Positions 27,597 to 36,561 are shown, counted from the first letter of the stretch. The stretch is DNA of 39,677 bases from Pseudomonadales bacterium (GCA_022360555.1 JAKSCQ010000008.1:1-39677), one strand, 5' to 3'. Numbers and translations: made by a program. The notes: generated by a model from the letters alone, not told the origin.

Positions 27597-28391
27597 TCAG
27601 TCGCTCAACAGCGTATCCACCAACCGCTGCAGCTCGTGTATTGCTGCCGGCACCGGCCATTGCCACTGGGCCAGTTTACGCACCGGCAGCACCCCGACAA
27701 CACTGTTGCAGAGAAACACCCCATCGGCACGGCGAAGCTGTGACAGCGGCCTCAGATCGCAGGCCACCGGCTCTCCCCTGTCGCGCAGGGTGTCCAGTAG
27801 CCAGTCACGCATGACACCGGCAACCCCTGCCCGGGCTGCCGTCAGATCCGGCGTCCACCAGGTACCGTCCAGGCGGGCAAACAGGTTCATGGCGGTGGCT
27901 TCCAGTGGCTGCCGAGAGCTCGACAGCAACAGGCCTTCATCCCAGCCCTGGCGGTCCACTTCCATACGCGCCTGCACCTGGGGCAGACGATTGAGGTGCT
28001 TGTGGCCGGCAAAGGCATCGGGATATAGCGGACGGGAACACAGCCCCAGTGCAACCCCCTGCTGCCGTTGCGTCTCACTCCACACCGGTAGCGCGGACAC
28101 TTGCCAGATCAGGGAGGGAACCGGGTTGGCCGGTGGCAGATAACCCCGACCGCCCACGCCCCGGGTGAGGACCAGTTTGACCACCCCGGGCTCGCCACCC
28201 AGGGCGCCAATCCCGTCCTGCAGCGCCTGCTCCAGACGGGGCAGAGGTACCGCCGGCAGCGCCAGGGCCGCCATGCCACGCCGCAGGCGTGCCAGGTGGC
28301 GGGGCCAGAGTGGTGCCACGCCGGCAGCGGTGACACGGATGGTTTCAAACAGGCCATCGCCATAGGCAAGGCCCCGGTCCCTCGGGTTCAT
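27597..28391 (-). CDS. pabC: Aminodeoxychorismate lyase
   Basis: This 264-residue class IV PLP enzyme makes 4-aminobenzoate for folate from aminodeoxychorismate. It shows RGLAYGDGLFETIRV near the start, the PLP lysine in GHKHLNRLPQVQAR, and the glutamate region LEATAMNLFA. CNSVVGVLPVRKL lies near the end. The ATG overlaps the fabF stop by one base (TGATG), fixing the start and showing translational coupling. Class IV also includes D-amino acid transaminases, but the fabF-pabC-mltG context is diagnostic. Confidence 0.94.
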   Translation of the reverse strand: MNPRDRGLAYGDGLFETIRVTAAGVAPLWPRHLARLRRGMAALALPAVPLPRLEQALQDGIGALGGEPGVVKLVLTRGVGGRGYLPPANPVPSLIWQVSALPVWSETQRQQGVALGLCSRPLYPDAFAGHKHLNRLPQVQARMEVDRQGWDEGLLLSSSRQPLEATAMNLFARLDGTWWTPDLTAARAGVAGVMRDWLLDTLRDRGEPVACDLRPLSQLRRADGVFLCNSVVGVLPVRKLAQWQWPVPAAIHELQRLVDTLLSD

Positions 28392-29629
28392 CAGACCTTC
28401 TTGAACAACAGGGTGCCGTTGGTGCCACCGAAACCGAAGGAATTGGACAGGGCGTAGCGAATCTCGCATTCCTGGGCCGTATTGGCCACCAGGTTCAGGT
28501 CACAGCCTTCGTCCGGGTTATCCAGGTTGATGGTGGGTGGCGCCACGGAATCGCGCATGGCCAGGATCGAGAAGATCGCTTCCACGGCACCGGCCGCGCC
28601 CAGCAGGTGGCCGACCATGGACTTGGTGGAGCTGACCGCCAGCTTGCGGGCATGCTCGCCGAACAGCCCCTTGATGGCAGCGATTTCGGCCAGGTCCCCC
28701 ATCTGGGTGGAAGTCCCGTGAGCATTGATGTAGTCCACCTGGTCCGGCGAAATCCCGGCATTGTCGATGGCGTTGCGCATGGCCGCCATGGCCCCCGCGC
28801 CCCCTTCCGCCGGGGCGGTAATATGGTAGGCATCATCGCTCATGCCGAAACCGGCCAGCTCGGCATAGATGGTCGCACCGCGCGCCTTGGCATGTTCGTA
28901 CTCTTCCAGCACCACGGCGCCGGCGCCGTCGGCCAGGACAAAGCCATCACGCTCCTTGTCCCAGGGGCGACTGGCCGCTTGCGGGTCATCATTGCGGGTG
29001 GACAGTGCCCGCGCGGCGGAAAAGCCGCCCAGGCCCAGGGGCGTGGAGCCCTTTTCCGCGCCCCCGGCCACCATCACATCGGCCTGGCCCAGCATGATCT
29101 GCTGGGCGGCAAAGCCGATGTTATGGGTGCCGGTGGTGCAGGCTGTGACCGTGGCAAAGTTGGGGCCTTTCATGCCGTACATGATGGCCAGGTTGCCGGC
29201 AATCATGTTGATGATGGTCCCGGGCACGAAGAACGGGGACAGCTTGCGCGGGCCGGATGCCTGCATCTTGAGGTGGTTGTCCTCGATATTGGTCAGGCCG
29301 CCGATGCCGGAACCAATAGCTGCCCCTACCCGCCCGGCGTTTTCCTTTTCCATGTCCAGGCCGGAGTCTCGAACCGCCTGAATGGCCGCCACCAGCCCGT
29401 ACTGAATAAAGATGTCCATCTTGCGGGCATCCTTGGGTGACAGGAAATCACCAACCTCGAAGTCCGGTACCAGGCCGGCAAAGCGGGTGGAAAACGGCTC
29501 GGTATCAAAGTGCTCGATATTGCGGATACCGCTTTTCCCTGCCTTGATCGCTTCCCAGGTGGACGCCACATCCGCACCCAGTGGCGTGAGCATTCCCATA
29601 CCTGTAACTACAACTCGCCGTGACGTCAC
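28391..29629 (-). CDS. fabF: 3-oxoacyl-ACP synthase II
   Basis: This 412-residue condensing enzyme elongates acyl-ACP with malonyl-ACP. It begins [18 protein letters not shown] and has the nucleophilic cysteine in [11 protein letters not shown]. The two catalytic histidines are in [11 protein letters not shown] and [10 protein letters not shown], and the C-terminus [12 protein letters not shown] is standard. The GTG at 29629 is preferred: GGAGG (29638-29642) lies 8 nt upstream and the length equals E. coli FabF. A longer ATG frame upstream has no support. It is separated from acpP by a terminator and so likely has its own promoter. Confidence 0.96.
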   Translation of the reverse strand: MTSRRVVVTGMGMLTPLGADVASTWEAIKAGKSGIRNIEHFDTEPFSTRFAGLVPDFEVGDFLSPKDARKMDIFIQYGLVAAIQAVRDSGLDMEKENAGRVGAAIGSGIGGLTNIEDNHLKMQASGPRKLSPFFVPGTIINMIAGNLAIMYGMKGPNFATVTACTTGTHNIGFAAQQIMLGQADVMVAGGAEKGSTPLGLGGFSAARALSTRNDDPQAASRPWDKERDGFVLADGAGAVVLEEYEHAKARGATIYAELAGFGMSDDAYHITAPAEGGAGAMAAMRNAIDNAGISPDQVDYINAHGTSTQMGDLAEIAAIKGLFGEHARKLAVSSTKSMVGHLLGAAGAVEAIFSILAMRDSVAPPTINLDNPDEGCDLNLVANTAQECEIRYALSNSFGFGGTNGTLLFKKV

Positions 29630-29786
29630 CCGAATTACCTCCAGTCCTTCCAAAAATGGGGCATCTAATATTGAGACGACAGATTACTATAAACCACCCC
29701 GTATCTGACCGCCGTTATGTAAGAGTCTGTTTATCGCCTATAGGGCGCGCTGTCGCCCAGCAATCCACTCGCTGAGTGACAGCCAC

Positions 29787-29822
29787 AAAAAAGCCGCAAG
29801 TTCCCGGAACCTGCGGCTTTTC
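29787..29822 (-). terminator. Rho-independent terminator after acpP
   Basis: On the minus strand AGCCGCAGGTTC pairs with GAACTTGCGGCT (one G-T pair, 3-nt loop) and is followed by TTTTTT. The plus strand also has four Ts. It lies 24 nt past the acpP stop and should insulate abundant acpP mRNA from fabF. Confidence 0.9.
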
Positions 29823-29845
29823 TGTTGATGCTTCAGTACCAGAAA

Positions 29846-30079
29846 TCAGCTGTGGGCTTTGATGTAGTCCACAGCAGACTGAACGGTGTTGATCTTCTCA
29901 GCTTCCTCGTCCGGGATTTCGGTTTCGAACTCTTCTTCCAGTGCCATCACCAGCTCAACGGTGTCCAGGGAGTCTGCACCCAGATCTTCAACGAAGGACG
30001 CTTCTGGTTTTACGTCTTCCGGCTTAACACCCAGTTGTTCTACGATGATTTTCGATACGCGTTCTTCGATGCTGCTCAT
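29846..30079 (-). CDS. acpP: Acyl carrier protein
   Basis: This 77-residue acidic protein carries growing acyl chains on 4'-phosphopantetheine attached to Ser37 in [19 protein letters not shown]. Sequence and length are those of a standard AcpP. It lies between fabG and fabF, with its own terminator downstream and a 186-nt gap upstream that probably holds a promoter, so it can be expressed above its neighbours. GGAGAG lies 12 nt before the ATG, a slightly long spacing. Confidence 0.98.
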   Translation of the reverse strand: MSSIEERVSKIIVEQLGVKPEDVKPEASFVEDLGADSLDTVELVMALEEEFETEIPDEEAEKINTVQSAVDYIKAHS

Positions 30080-30265
30080 GATCCTATAACTCTCCTGATT
30101 AATGGTGTGCTAGCACCTGTCAGCGGCTATTCTAGGTGAACGCTGTTTGCGCTTGCAAGCCGACTGGACCGGTGCTGTCCCCTCAAGTTTTTCCAAATAT
30201 TTTCTTCTGCAAAAACAGCTGATTACACCGTTTTTTCAGAAACCTTCAGATGCCCGCTTTTGGGG

Positions 30266-30997
30266 CTATCCCGTGAACATGCCACCGTTTACGTGCAAAG
30301 TCGTCCCGGTAACATAGCCACCGCCGTCACTGGCAAGCCAGGCAACGGCACTGGCAATTTCCTCTGGTTGCCCCAGACGACCCAGCGGAATGCCTGCCAG
30401 CAGCGACTCTTTTTGCGCTTCGGGCAGGGCGTCCGTCATGTCGGTCTGAATGAAACCCGGCGCCACGGAATTCACCGTGATGTTACGGGAACCCAGCTCG
30501 CGCGCCAATGCGCGGGTGAAACCTTCTACCCCGCCCTTGGCCGCTGCATAGTTGGCCTGACCGGCGTTACCCATGGTACCCACCACCGAACTGATGTTGA
30601 TGATGCGCCCCCAGCGAGCCTTGGTCATGCCTTTCATGCAGGCCTTGCTGACGCGGAAAAGGGAATTGAGATTGGTGTTAACCACATCTTCCCACTCATC
30701 GTCCTTCATCCGCAGCATGATGTTGTCGCGGGTAATGCCGGCATTGTTCACCAGCACCAGGGGCGCGCCGAATTCATCATTGATGGCTTTCACGGTCGCC
30801 GTTACCGACTCGCGGTCGGCCACGTTCAGCACCTTGCCGGCACCGTTTTCGCCCAGGGCATCACCAATGGCGGCCGCGCCTTTTTCCGAGGTGGCGGTAC
30901 CGATCACAAAGAAGCCATCGGCCACCAGCTTGTCGGCAATGGCCCGGCCAATGCCACGGCTTGCCCCCGTGACCAGAGCCACTTTTTTCTCAGACAT
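30266..30997 (-). CDS. fabG: 3-oxoacyl-ACP reductase
   Basis: This 243-residue short-chain dehydrogenase reduces 3-oxoacyl-ACP with NADPH. The cofactor motif is TGASRGIGRAIA, the structural motif LVNNAGITRDNIMLRM, and the catalytic triad Ser (INISSVVG) and Tyr-x-x-x-Lys (NYAAAKGG). The length is normal. AGGAGTAGGG precedes the ATG. It follows fabD after 13 nt and forms the plsX-fabD-fabG-acpP run. Confidence 0.97.
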   Translation of the reverse strand: MSEKKVALVTGASRGIGRAIADKLVADGFFVIGTATSEKGAAAIGDALGENGAGKVLNVADRESVTATVKAINDEFGAPLVLVNNAGITRDNIMLRMKDDEWEDVVNTNLNSLFRVSKACMKGMTKARWGRIINISSVVGTMGNAGQANYAAAKGGVEGFTRALARELGSRNITVNSVAPGFIQTDMTDALPEAQKESLLAGIPLGRLGQPEEIASAVAWLASDGGGYVTGTTLHVNGGMFTG

Positions 30998-31010
30998 CCC
31001 TACTCCTCTT

Positions 31011-31940
31011 TCAGCCGCCTGTCAGGGCTGCATCGAAGGCATCCCCGGTTTCCAGCGCGGCCGCTGTCATTTCACGGTCGATCCGCTTGTTCAGGCCACA
31101 GAGCACCTTGCCCGGGCCACATTCATAGACATGGGTGACGCCCTGTTCCTTCAAGGCCTGCACGGTTTCCACCCAGCGTACCGGTGAATGGAGCTGGCGA
31201 ACCAGGGCATCACGAATCTGTTCCGGGGCGGTTTCCATGGCCACATCCACATTGTTGACCACTGGCATTTCCGCTGCGTGAAAGCGGGTGGCATTGAGTG
31301 TCTCCGCCAGCTTTTCCGCTGCCGGCTTCATCAGGGCACAATGGGACGGCACGCTGACCGGCAACGGCATGGCGCGCTTGGCACCGGCTTCCTTGCAGGC
31401 CGCAATGGCCCGCTCCACCGCGTCGGCGGAACCCGCAATCACCACCTGACCGGGCGCGTTGAAGTTCACCGCCTCGACCACACCACCTTGCGCCGCGTGC
31501 TCGCAGGCGGCACGGACCTGTTCATCATCCAGCCCGAGAATGGCGGCCATCTTGCCTTCGCCTTCGGCCACCGCCTGCTGCATCAGTTGTCCGCGGGTGC
31601 GCACGAGGCGCACGGCATCGCCCAGATTGATGACGCCGGCACAACTCAGTGCGGTGTACTCACCCAGGCTATGGCCGGCGAGAAAGTCCGGACGCGGTCC
31701 ACCACTCTGCTCCCACAGACGCCACAGAGCCACACCGGCTGTCAGCAGCAACGGCTGGGTATTTTCCGTCTGGTTGAGGGCGTCCTTGGGGCCATCCTGG
31801 GACAGGGCCCAAAGGTCCAGATCCAGGGCCCCGGACGCTTCCTGAAAGGTCTGTCGTACCGCGGGGCGGTCGGCGAAATCCGCCAGCATTCCCAGTGCCT
31901 GGGAACCCTGACCGGGAAAGATAAAGGCTGTCTTGGACAT
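31011..31940 (-). CDS. fabD: Malonyl-CoA:ACP transacylase
   Basis: This 309-residue enzyme moves malonyl from CoA to ACP. FIFPGQGSQALGM starts the fold, the active serine is in GHSLGEYTAL, and the catalytic histidine is in VPSHCALM. The motif ALVRQLHSPVRW near the C-terminus is also conserved. GAGGATG gives a ribosome site. fabD follows plsX directly here with no fabH between, as in Pseudomonas and unlike E. coli. Confidence 0.97.
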   Translation of the reverse strand: MSKTAFIFPGQGSQALGMLADFADRPAVRQTFQEASGALDLDLWALSQDGPKDALNQTENTQPLLLTAGVALWRLWEQSGGPRPDFLAGHSLGEYTALSCAGVINLGDAVRLVRTRGQLMQQAVAEGEGKMAAILGLDDEQVRAACEHAAQGGVVEAVNFNAPGQVVIAGSADAVERAIAACKEAGAKRAMPLPVSVPSHCALMKPAAEKLAETLNATRFHAAEMPVVNNVDVAMETAPEQIRDALVRQLHSPVRWVETVQALKEQGVTHVYECGPGKVLCGLNKRIDREMTAAALETGDAFDAALTGG

Positions 31941-32043
31941 GCAACATCCTCTTGAATTTGCGGTGCAGTATGCCCGGTTTCGTTTTTTCTGTCCGGGACA
32001 CCCTGCAACAAAGTATTAACAGGCTCTGGCAGCCTGCAAACCA

Positions 32044-33063
32044 TCAGCTCTGGTCGCTCTCCGGGGCCAGCGCGTCACGGATCAGGGCCGGTACGTTGCG
32101 GCGCGCTTCCAGCTCGGCCACTTCCAGCGCACTGGCAAAGCCCTGCTCCGTGGTGCCGCCATGACTTTTCACTACCACGCCCTGCAGGCCAACCAGGCTG
32201 GCGCCGTTGTAACGGTCCGGGTCCATGCGGGACTTGAGCCCCTTGAACACCGGCATGGCAAACAGGGCGCACAGGCTGCGCCACCAGGAACGACGGGCCT
32301 CTTCCTCGATCATGTTCCTGATCATCTTGGCCGTGCCTTCCATGGTTTTCAGCGAAACGTTGCCGACAAAGCCGTCGCAGACCACCACGTCCGCCTCGCC
32401 GGCAAAGATGCCGTCGCCTTCCACAAAACCCACATAGTTGATGTGGCGGGCATCGCGCAGCATGGCGGCGGCTTCCTTGATCTGTTCGTTGCCCTTGATG
32501 TCTTCCTCGCCGATATTCAGCAGGGCCACCCGGGGCCGGCTCACGCCATCGACGGCGTTCACCAGCGCCTGCCCCATGAGGGCAAACTGCAGCAGGTGCG
32601 CGGGCTCGGAATCCACATTGGCGCCCAGGTCCAGCATATGGGAATGACCAGACACGGTGGGAATGGCGGTACAGATAGCGGGCCGGTCCACGCCCGGCAG
32701 GGTTTTCAGCACGAACCGGCTGACCGCCATCAGAGCACCGGTATTGCCGGCACTGATCGCGGCCTGGGCGCGCCCTTCCTTGACCATGTTGATGGCCACA
32801 CGCATGGAGGAATCTTTTTTCTGCCGCAGGGCCACCGCCACCGGGTCATCCATGGCCACCACTTCGCTGGCCGGCTGAATGCTGATGCGCGAATGGCCGT
32901 CGATGCCGGCCTTTTTCACGGCATCGGCCAGCGCCTGGGGCTGGCCGACAAGAATGAAATGAAGATGATCATGGCGGGAAAGCATCTTTGCCACCGCGGG
33001 TACCGTCACGGCCAGACCGTGATCCCCCCCCATGGCATCCACCGCCAACGTCACAACCGACAT
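32044..33063 (-). CDS. plsX: Phosphate acyltransferase PlsX
   Basis: This 339-residue cytoplasmic or peripheral enzyme makes acyl-phosphate from acyl-ACP for phospholipid synthesis. The family signature VTLAVDAMGGDHG opens the protein, and ISAGNTGALMAVSRFVL, LDLGANVDSEPAHL and VCDGFVGNVSLKTMEG follow. AAGGAAG precedes the ATG. It is separated from rpmF by about 170 nt containing hairpin terminators, so it may rely on its own promoter or on read-through. Confidence 0.96.
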   Translation of the reverse strand: MSVVTLAVDAMGGDHGLAVTVPAVAKMLSRHDHLHFILVGQPQALADAVKKAGIDGHSRISIQPASEVVAMDDPVAVALRQKKDSSMRVAINMVKEGRAQAAISAGNTGALMAVSRFVLKTLPGVDRPAICTAIPTVSGHSHMLDLGANVDSEPAHLLQFALMGQALVNAVDGVSRPRVALLNIGEEDIKGNEQIKEAAAMLRDARHINYVGFVEGDGIFAGEADVVVCDGFVGNVSLKTMEGTAKMIRNMIEEEARRSWWRSLCALFAMPVFKGLKSRMDPDRYNGASLVGLQGVVVKSHGGTTEQGFASALEVAELEARRNVPALIRDALAPESDQS

Positions 33064-33147
33064 GGCTGCTTCCTTTTATTCAGAATTATTGCGTGCGCAT
33101 TCTGACAAAAAACGGCTGCGGAAACAGGCTCCCTTGTATCCGCTTAC

Positions 33148-33223
33148 AAAAAATCCTCCCGCAGGAGGATTTCTCACGCCATCAATAGATGGCGTACAGC
33201 AAAACGGGAGCCGAAGCTCCCGT
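33148..33223 (-). terminator. Stacked hairpins after rpmF
   Basis: Three stems follow rpmF on the minus strand. ACGGGAGC/GCTCCCGT (33204-33223) has a TTCG tetraloop and then TTTT. GCCATC/GATGGC lies at 33178-33193. AAATCCTCC/GGAGGATTT lies at 33151-33172 and runs into TTTTTT at 33153-33148. The last is a clear rho-independent terminator. Confidence 0.85.
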
Positions 33224-33234
33224 CTGCGTACCAC

Positions 33235-33426
33235 TTATTCTTCGTCGTCGGTCTCAACCTGACGAACCACCTGACGGCCACGGTACATGCCGTCCGGAGA
33301 GATGTGGTGGCGACGATGCACTTCACCGGTGTTGGTGTCTTCGGTCAGCGCAGACGCAGTCAGCGCATCGTGAGAACGGCGCATGCCGCGCTTGGAACGG
33401 GTTTTACGGTTCTGTTGAACAGCCAT
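33235..33426 (-). CDS. rpmF: 50S ribosomal protein L32
   Basis: This 63-residue basic protein begins [20 protein letters not shown], the L32 signature, and contains [14 protein letters not shown]. It lacks the four zinc-binding cysteines, so it is the C-minus form usual in gammaproteobacteria. An acidic tail (ETDDEE) follows. GAGGAG precedes the ATG. It follows yceD by 33 nt in the conserved yceD-rpmF pair. Confidence 0.97.
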   Translation of the reverse strand: MAVQQNRKTRSKRGMRRSHDALTASALTEDTNTGEVHRRHHISPDGMYRGRQVVRQVETDDEE

Positions 33427-33459
33427 TTCGAGCTCCTCGGGCGTTGAATCAGCCTGAAT

Positions 33460-33975
33460 TTACTTGCCTTGACCTTTTAACTTGGCCAGCACGGCAAAAG
33501 GATTATCCGCGTTTTCCTGTTTCTCAGGTTCACCGCTTTCCTGCGGCAAAGCTGTCGGGCAAGGGTCATGCAGCGCCACCAGCGGCATGGCCAGCAACAG
33601 TTCCTCTTCAAGCAGGTCGGTGAGCACCATGGGCTCTTCCCCTACCAGCCAGGGGTCCAGTCGCTCCGGCAGTGCCGTAGCCTGATCCTCACTCCAGACC
33701 AAAGCCACATTGATAATGGCTCGGACCGGGTAATTCACTGGCTCCAGGCAGCGCTGACATTGCAGCACCAGAGTGGTGCTGACCTCGCCCTTGATACGCC
33801 GATGCCCCTCTTCATCACGGTCGAAAGCCAGTGAAATTTCCACCGGCTGGTCCAGACTTTCCCGGTATTCCTGCAGGCGTGGCAGGTCTGCAACGGTAAG
33901 CTGGCCCTCAACGACACGACCCTGATCCGCATATTTGCGGGGATCGAGGAACTGTGGCAGTTGCCCTGAAAACAT
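33460..33975 (-). CDS. yceD: YceD family 23S rRNA accumulation protein
   Basis: This 171-residue DUF177 protein aligns with E. coli YceD: LPQFLDPRKYA, LQCQRCLEPV with the CxxC pair, LLEEELLLAMPLVALHD and NPFAVLAKLK at the C-terminus. The family is required for normal 23S rRNA levels and is co-transcribed with rpmF. The N-terminus aligns from the first Met, supporting the start at 33975. No ribosome site is visible, and the sigma-70 promoter at 33985-34013 would begin the transcript only about 3 nt before this ATG, suggesting a leaderless or near-leaderless mRNA. Confidence 0.93.
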   Translation of the reverse strand: MFSGQLPQFLDPRKYADQGRVVEGQLTVADLPRLQEYRESLDQPVEISLAFDRDEEGHRRIKGEVSTTLVLQCQRCLEPVNYPVRAIINVALVWSEDQATALPERLDPWLVGEEPMVLTDLLEEELLLAMPLVALHDPCPTALPQESGEPEKQENADNPFAVLAKLKGQGK

Positions 33976-33984
33976 AAGCGCGCA

Positions 33985-34013
33985 ATTCTAGGGCCGCAAG
34001 GCCCTTCTGTCAA
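33985..34013 (-). promoter_or_regulatory. Sigma-70 promoter of yceD-rpmF
   Basis: On the minus strand TTGACA and TAGAAT are 17 nt apart, almost the full consensus. The spacer contains the palindrome GGGCC-GCAA-GGCCC. The predicted start is near 33978, directly in front of the yceD ATG. Confidence 0.8.
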
Positions 34014-34111
34014 AGTGTATATATTTGGCTAAGCGATTGAAGAAACAGGGTTTTTCGTGCGTCCGGAAAAAAACATCTCTAAACTTGGCCCGGCAACACG
34101 CGGAGATGACC

Positions 34112-34705
34112 ATGACCAAGCCGACACCGACCCTGTTACTCGCCTCTTCCTCGCCATTTCGCCGTGAGCTATTGGACAAGCTGAATCTGGATTTTATCCA
34201 TCAGAGCCCGGATATCGACGAATCCCGCCGGGAAGGAGAATCGCCCACGGAACTGGTCATGCGCCTGGCCCGCGAGAAGGCGCTCGCCCTGGCGGACCAA
34301 CACCCCGACACCCTGATTATCGGTTCGGATCAGGTGGCGGTCATTGGCGACCGGATTCTCGGCAAACCCGGCACCCGGGAAAAGGCCATCGAACAGCTCA
34401 GCGCCGCCAGTGGCCAGCGGGTGACCTTCCTCACCGGCCTGTGCCTGCTCAATACCCGAACCGGGCGCAGCCAGGTGGCCTGCGACCCCTTCCATGTGCA
34501 GTTTCGCACCCTGCGCCAGGCGCAGATTGAACGCTATGTGGATATCGAGCAACCGCTCAATTGCGCCGGCAGCTTCAAGTCCGAAGGACTAGGCATCGTG
34601 CTGTTCAAGGCCCTGGAAGGCCGGGACCCGAACACCCTGGTGGGCTTGCCACTGGTGGTGCTCACCGAATTCCTGGCAGCGGAAGGGATTCGTCTGCCTT
34701 TATAA
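34112..34705 (+). CDS. yceF: Maf/YceF family nucleotide pyrophosphatase (m7GTP type)
   Basis: This 197-residue Maf-like protein shows [36 protein letters not shown] and [15 protein letters not shown], followed by [13 protein letters not shown]. These segments track E. coli YceF, which hydrolyses 7-methyl-GTP, more than the dTTP/UTP-type Maf. The ATG at 34112 is chosen because GGAG (34102-34105) is 6 nt upstream; the ATG at 34106 is too close to it. The protein is cytoplasmic. The gene is divergent from yceD and convergent with sppA, ending before an inverted-repeat element. Confidence 0.93.
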   Translation: MTKPTPTLLLASSSPFRRELLDKLNLDFIHQSPDIDESRREGESPTELVMRLAREKALALADQHPDTLIIGSDQVAVIGDRILGKPGTREKAIEQLSAASGQRVTFLTGLCLLNTRTGRSQVACDPFHVQFRTLRQAQIERYVDIEQPLNCAGSFKSEGLGIVLFKALEGRDPNTLVGLPLVVLTEFLAAEGIRLPL

Positions 34706-34721
34706 GGTAACGGGCAAGCGT

Positions 34722-34900
34722 CAAGCGACAAGCTGCAACACGGAGCCAGGCAAGTGCCACCTGAAGCGACCGGGTTCCGCGCTGATTCGCAGCTAAATAA
34801 AAACCGCGCCTTTGCGCGGTTTTTTAGTCTGAAGCTGCAGTACGGTGCGAGGCGCATGACAGAGGCAACACCTTCACCCCGTGTTGCAGCTAGTCGCTTG
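34722..34900. repeat. Inverted-repeat element around a terminator
   Basis: CAAGCGACAAGCTGCAACAC plus GG (34722-34743) matches the reverse complement of 34879-34900 at 21 of 22 positions. The 135 bp between contain the terminator. It fills the gap between convergent maf and sppA. It is unrelated in sequence to the other palindromic elements of the window. Confidence 0.75.
34799..34825. terminator. Bidirectional rho-independent terminator (maf/sppA)
   Basis: AAAAACCGCGC (34799-34809) pairs with GCGCGGTTTTT across a CTTT loop, with Ts on both strands. It should end both the maf and the sppA transcripts. Confidence 0.92.
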
Positions 34901-34911
34901 TCACCAGCCCT

Positions 34912-35889
34912 TCACCGAATACTCGGCACCACAGCGTCAAGCTGCAACTGGCCGGCGATGCCCTCGCCAATGGACACACCAAAGCGACGAACAAATTCCT
35001 CCAGCGGGGAACGGCTGGCGCTGTAGTTGATGATCTCTTCCTCTCCCACTACCTCGCGGGCCACATCACCCGGGCTCATCAGGCCATCCACCAGGCCCAG
35101 GGACAGGGCCCGCTCACCGGTCCAGAACAGGCCGGAGAACACTTCCGGGTGTGCCTCAGACTTGAGCCGATCGCCACGACCTTTCTTAACGGCGGTAATG
35201 AACTGTTGATGGATCTCGTCCAGCATGAGCTGCATATGGGCGCGATCCTCCGGTTTGACAGGAGAGAACGGGTCCATCAATGCCTTGTTTTCTCCGGCGG
35301 TGAGTACACGGCGCTCCACCCCCAGCTTGTCGGCGGCTTCCTGCAGACCGAAACCGGCCATGATCACGCCGATGGAGCCGACAATACTGGCCGGGTCCGC
35401 GTAAATCTCATCCGCAGCCGAGGCTATATAGTAGGCACCGGACGCCCCCACATCGGTAATGGCGGCATACACCTTCTTTTCCGGATGCTTCTCACGCAGG
35501 CGCTTGATGGTGTTGTACACCTGGTTGGACTGCACCGGCGAACCACCGGGGCTGTTGATCTTGAGCACCACGGCCTTGCTGTTTTCCGCCTCAAAAGCAC
35601 GGGTCAGGCCAGTGGTGATCAGGTCGGCACTGGCCTCCTGGTCCGGGGCAATCACACCGGAAACCTCCACGATGGCCACATGGTCTTCCGCCACTGTCAT
35701 GCTCTGCCCGGTCTTGCCCGGCAACATGATGATCAGCAGCGCAAACAGGTAGACGAATGTCAGAACCTTGAAAAAGATCCCCCAGCGACGGGACTTGCGA
35801 TGTTCGTCCTGGGCCTGGCCCAGCAGCTTCTCAATCAGTTTCCACTCACGCTCGTTTCCGGGCCGCTGCGAAGGGGGTTGGTTTTCCAT
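34912..35889 (-). CDS. sppA: Signal peptide peptidase SppA-type S49 protease
   Basis: This 325-residue inner-membrane protein has one N-terminal transmembrane helix (VLTFVYLFALLIIMLPG, about 45-61) and a single ClpP-like protease domain, so it is the short form. Features are NSPGGSPVQSNQVYN, the nucleophile serine in VGASGAYYIASAAD, SIVGSIGVIMAGF, and a likely general-base lysine in AGENKALMDPFSP. It degrades leftover signal peptides in the membrane. The ATG directly abuts the TAA stop of the upstream HAD gene, so the two are co-transcribed with rluC. SohB-type proteins are related, but motifs and length fit SppA. Confidence 0.92.
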   Translation of the reverse strand: MENQPPSQRPGNEREWKLIEKLLGQAQDEHRKSRRWGIFFKVLTFVYLFALLIIMLPGKTGQSMTVAEDHVAIVEVSGVIAPDQEASADLITTGLTRAFEAENSKAVVLKINSPGGSPVQSNQVYNTIKRLREKHPEKKVYAAITDVGASGAYYIASAADEIYADPASIVGSIGVIMAGFGLQEAADKLGVERRVLTAGENKALMDPFSPVKPEDRAHMQLMLDEIHQQFITAVKKGRGDRLKSEAHPEVFSGLFWTGERALSLGLVDGLMSPGDVAREVVGEEEIINYSASRSPLEEFVRRFGVSIGEGIAGQLQLDAVVPSIR

Positions 35890-36561
35890 TTACAGACTCT
35901 CCGTGATCATTTCACTGGTTGCCACAATTGGCAGCAAGTCGTTCAATTTATCAATCACTGCCAGCGGCTCACAAGGCAGCAGCCGTTCCACCGGATGGGC
36001 GCCATAACTGACCGCCACACGGTCGACACCGGCCGCTTTCGCCATCTCCAGGTCAAAGGTGGTATCGCCGACCACCACAGCCTTTTGCGGCGCCACCTGC
36101 ATCTCTTCCAGCAGCTCCAGCACCATGGCCGGATGCGGCTTGGAATGGCTTTCGTCGGCACAGCGCGACGCATCGAAGTAGCGCGCCATGCCGGTATTGC
36201 CCCACACCCGCTGCAGCCCCTTGCGGCTCTTGCCGGTGGCAACGGCCAGCAAGGCACCATTGTCGCGCAGCCGGGTCAGCACTTCCTCCGCGCCGGGATA
36301 GAGACTGCTGGGTGTTTTTTCCGCCGCCACAAAATGAAAGGCATAACGCTCGCGCATCTGCTCGATGCCGTTGCCGTCCAGCATCGGATAGAGCGTGCCA
36401 ATGGCTTCCGGCAGCCCCAGCCCGATAATGCTTCGCACCGCCTCATCAGCCAGTGAAGGCAAAGCCAGATCCCGGGCCGCCAACTGCATGCAGCTAACAA
36501 TCCGCCCGGTGGAATCCATGACGGTGCCATCCCAGTCGAAAATCACCAGCTCGTACTTCAC
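35890..36561 (-). CDS. HAD-IA family hydrolase (phosphoglycolate-phosphatase-like)
   Basis: This 223-residue cytoplasmic phosphatase starts with GTG (overlapping the rluC stop as GTGA). The nucleophile motif is VIFDWDGTVMDS. It has VATGKSRKGLQRV (motif II), KPHPAMVLELLE with the motif III lysine, and VVVGDTTFDLEMAKAAG (motif IV). The helical cap follows the first motif. Similar genes next to rluC in Pseudomonas are annotated as phosphoglycolate phosphatase-like; the substrate is not set by sequence. Confidence 0.92.
   Translation of the reverse strand: MKYELVIFDWDGTVMDSTGRIVSCMQLAARDLALPSLADEAVRSIIGLGLPEAIGTLYPMLDGNGIEQMRERYAFHFVAAEKTPSSLYPGAEEVLTRLRDNGALLAVATGKSRKGLQRVWGNTGMARYFDASRCADESHSKPHPAMVLELLEEMQVAPQKAVVVGDTTFDLEMAKAAGVDRVAVSYGAHPVERLLPCEPLAVIDKLNDLLPIVATSEMITESL

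Noticed and set aside
32018-32035. Hairpin CAGGCT...AGCCTG between plsX and fabD as terminator
   Set aside because: The stem is short, no T-run follows on the minus strand, and plsX-fabD are expected to be co-transcribed.
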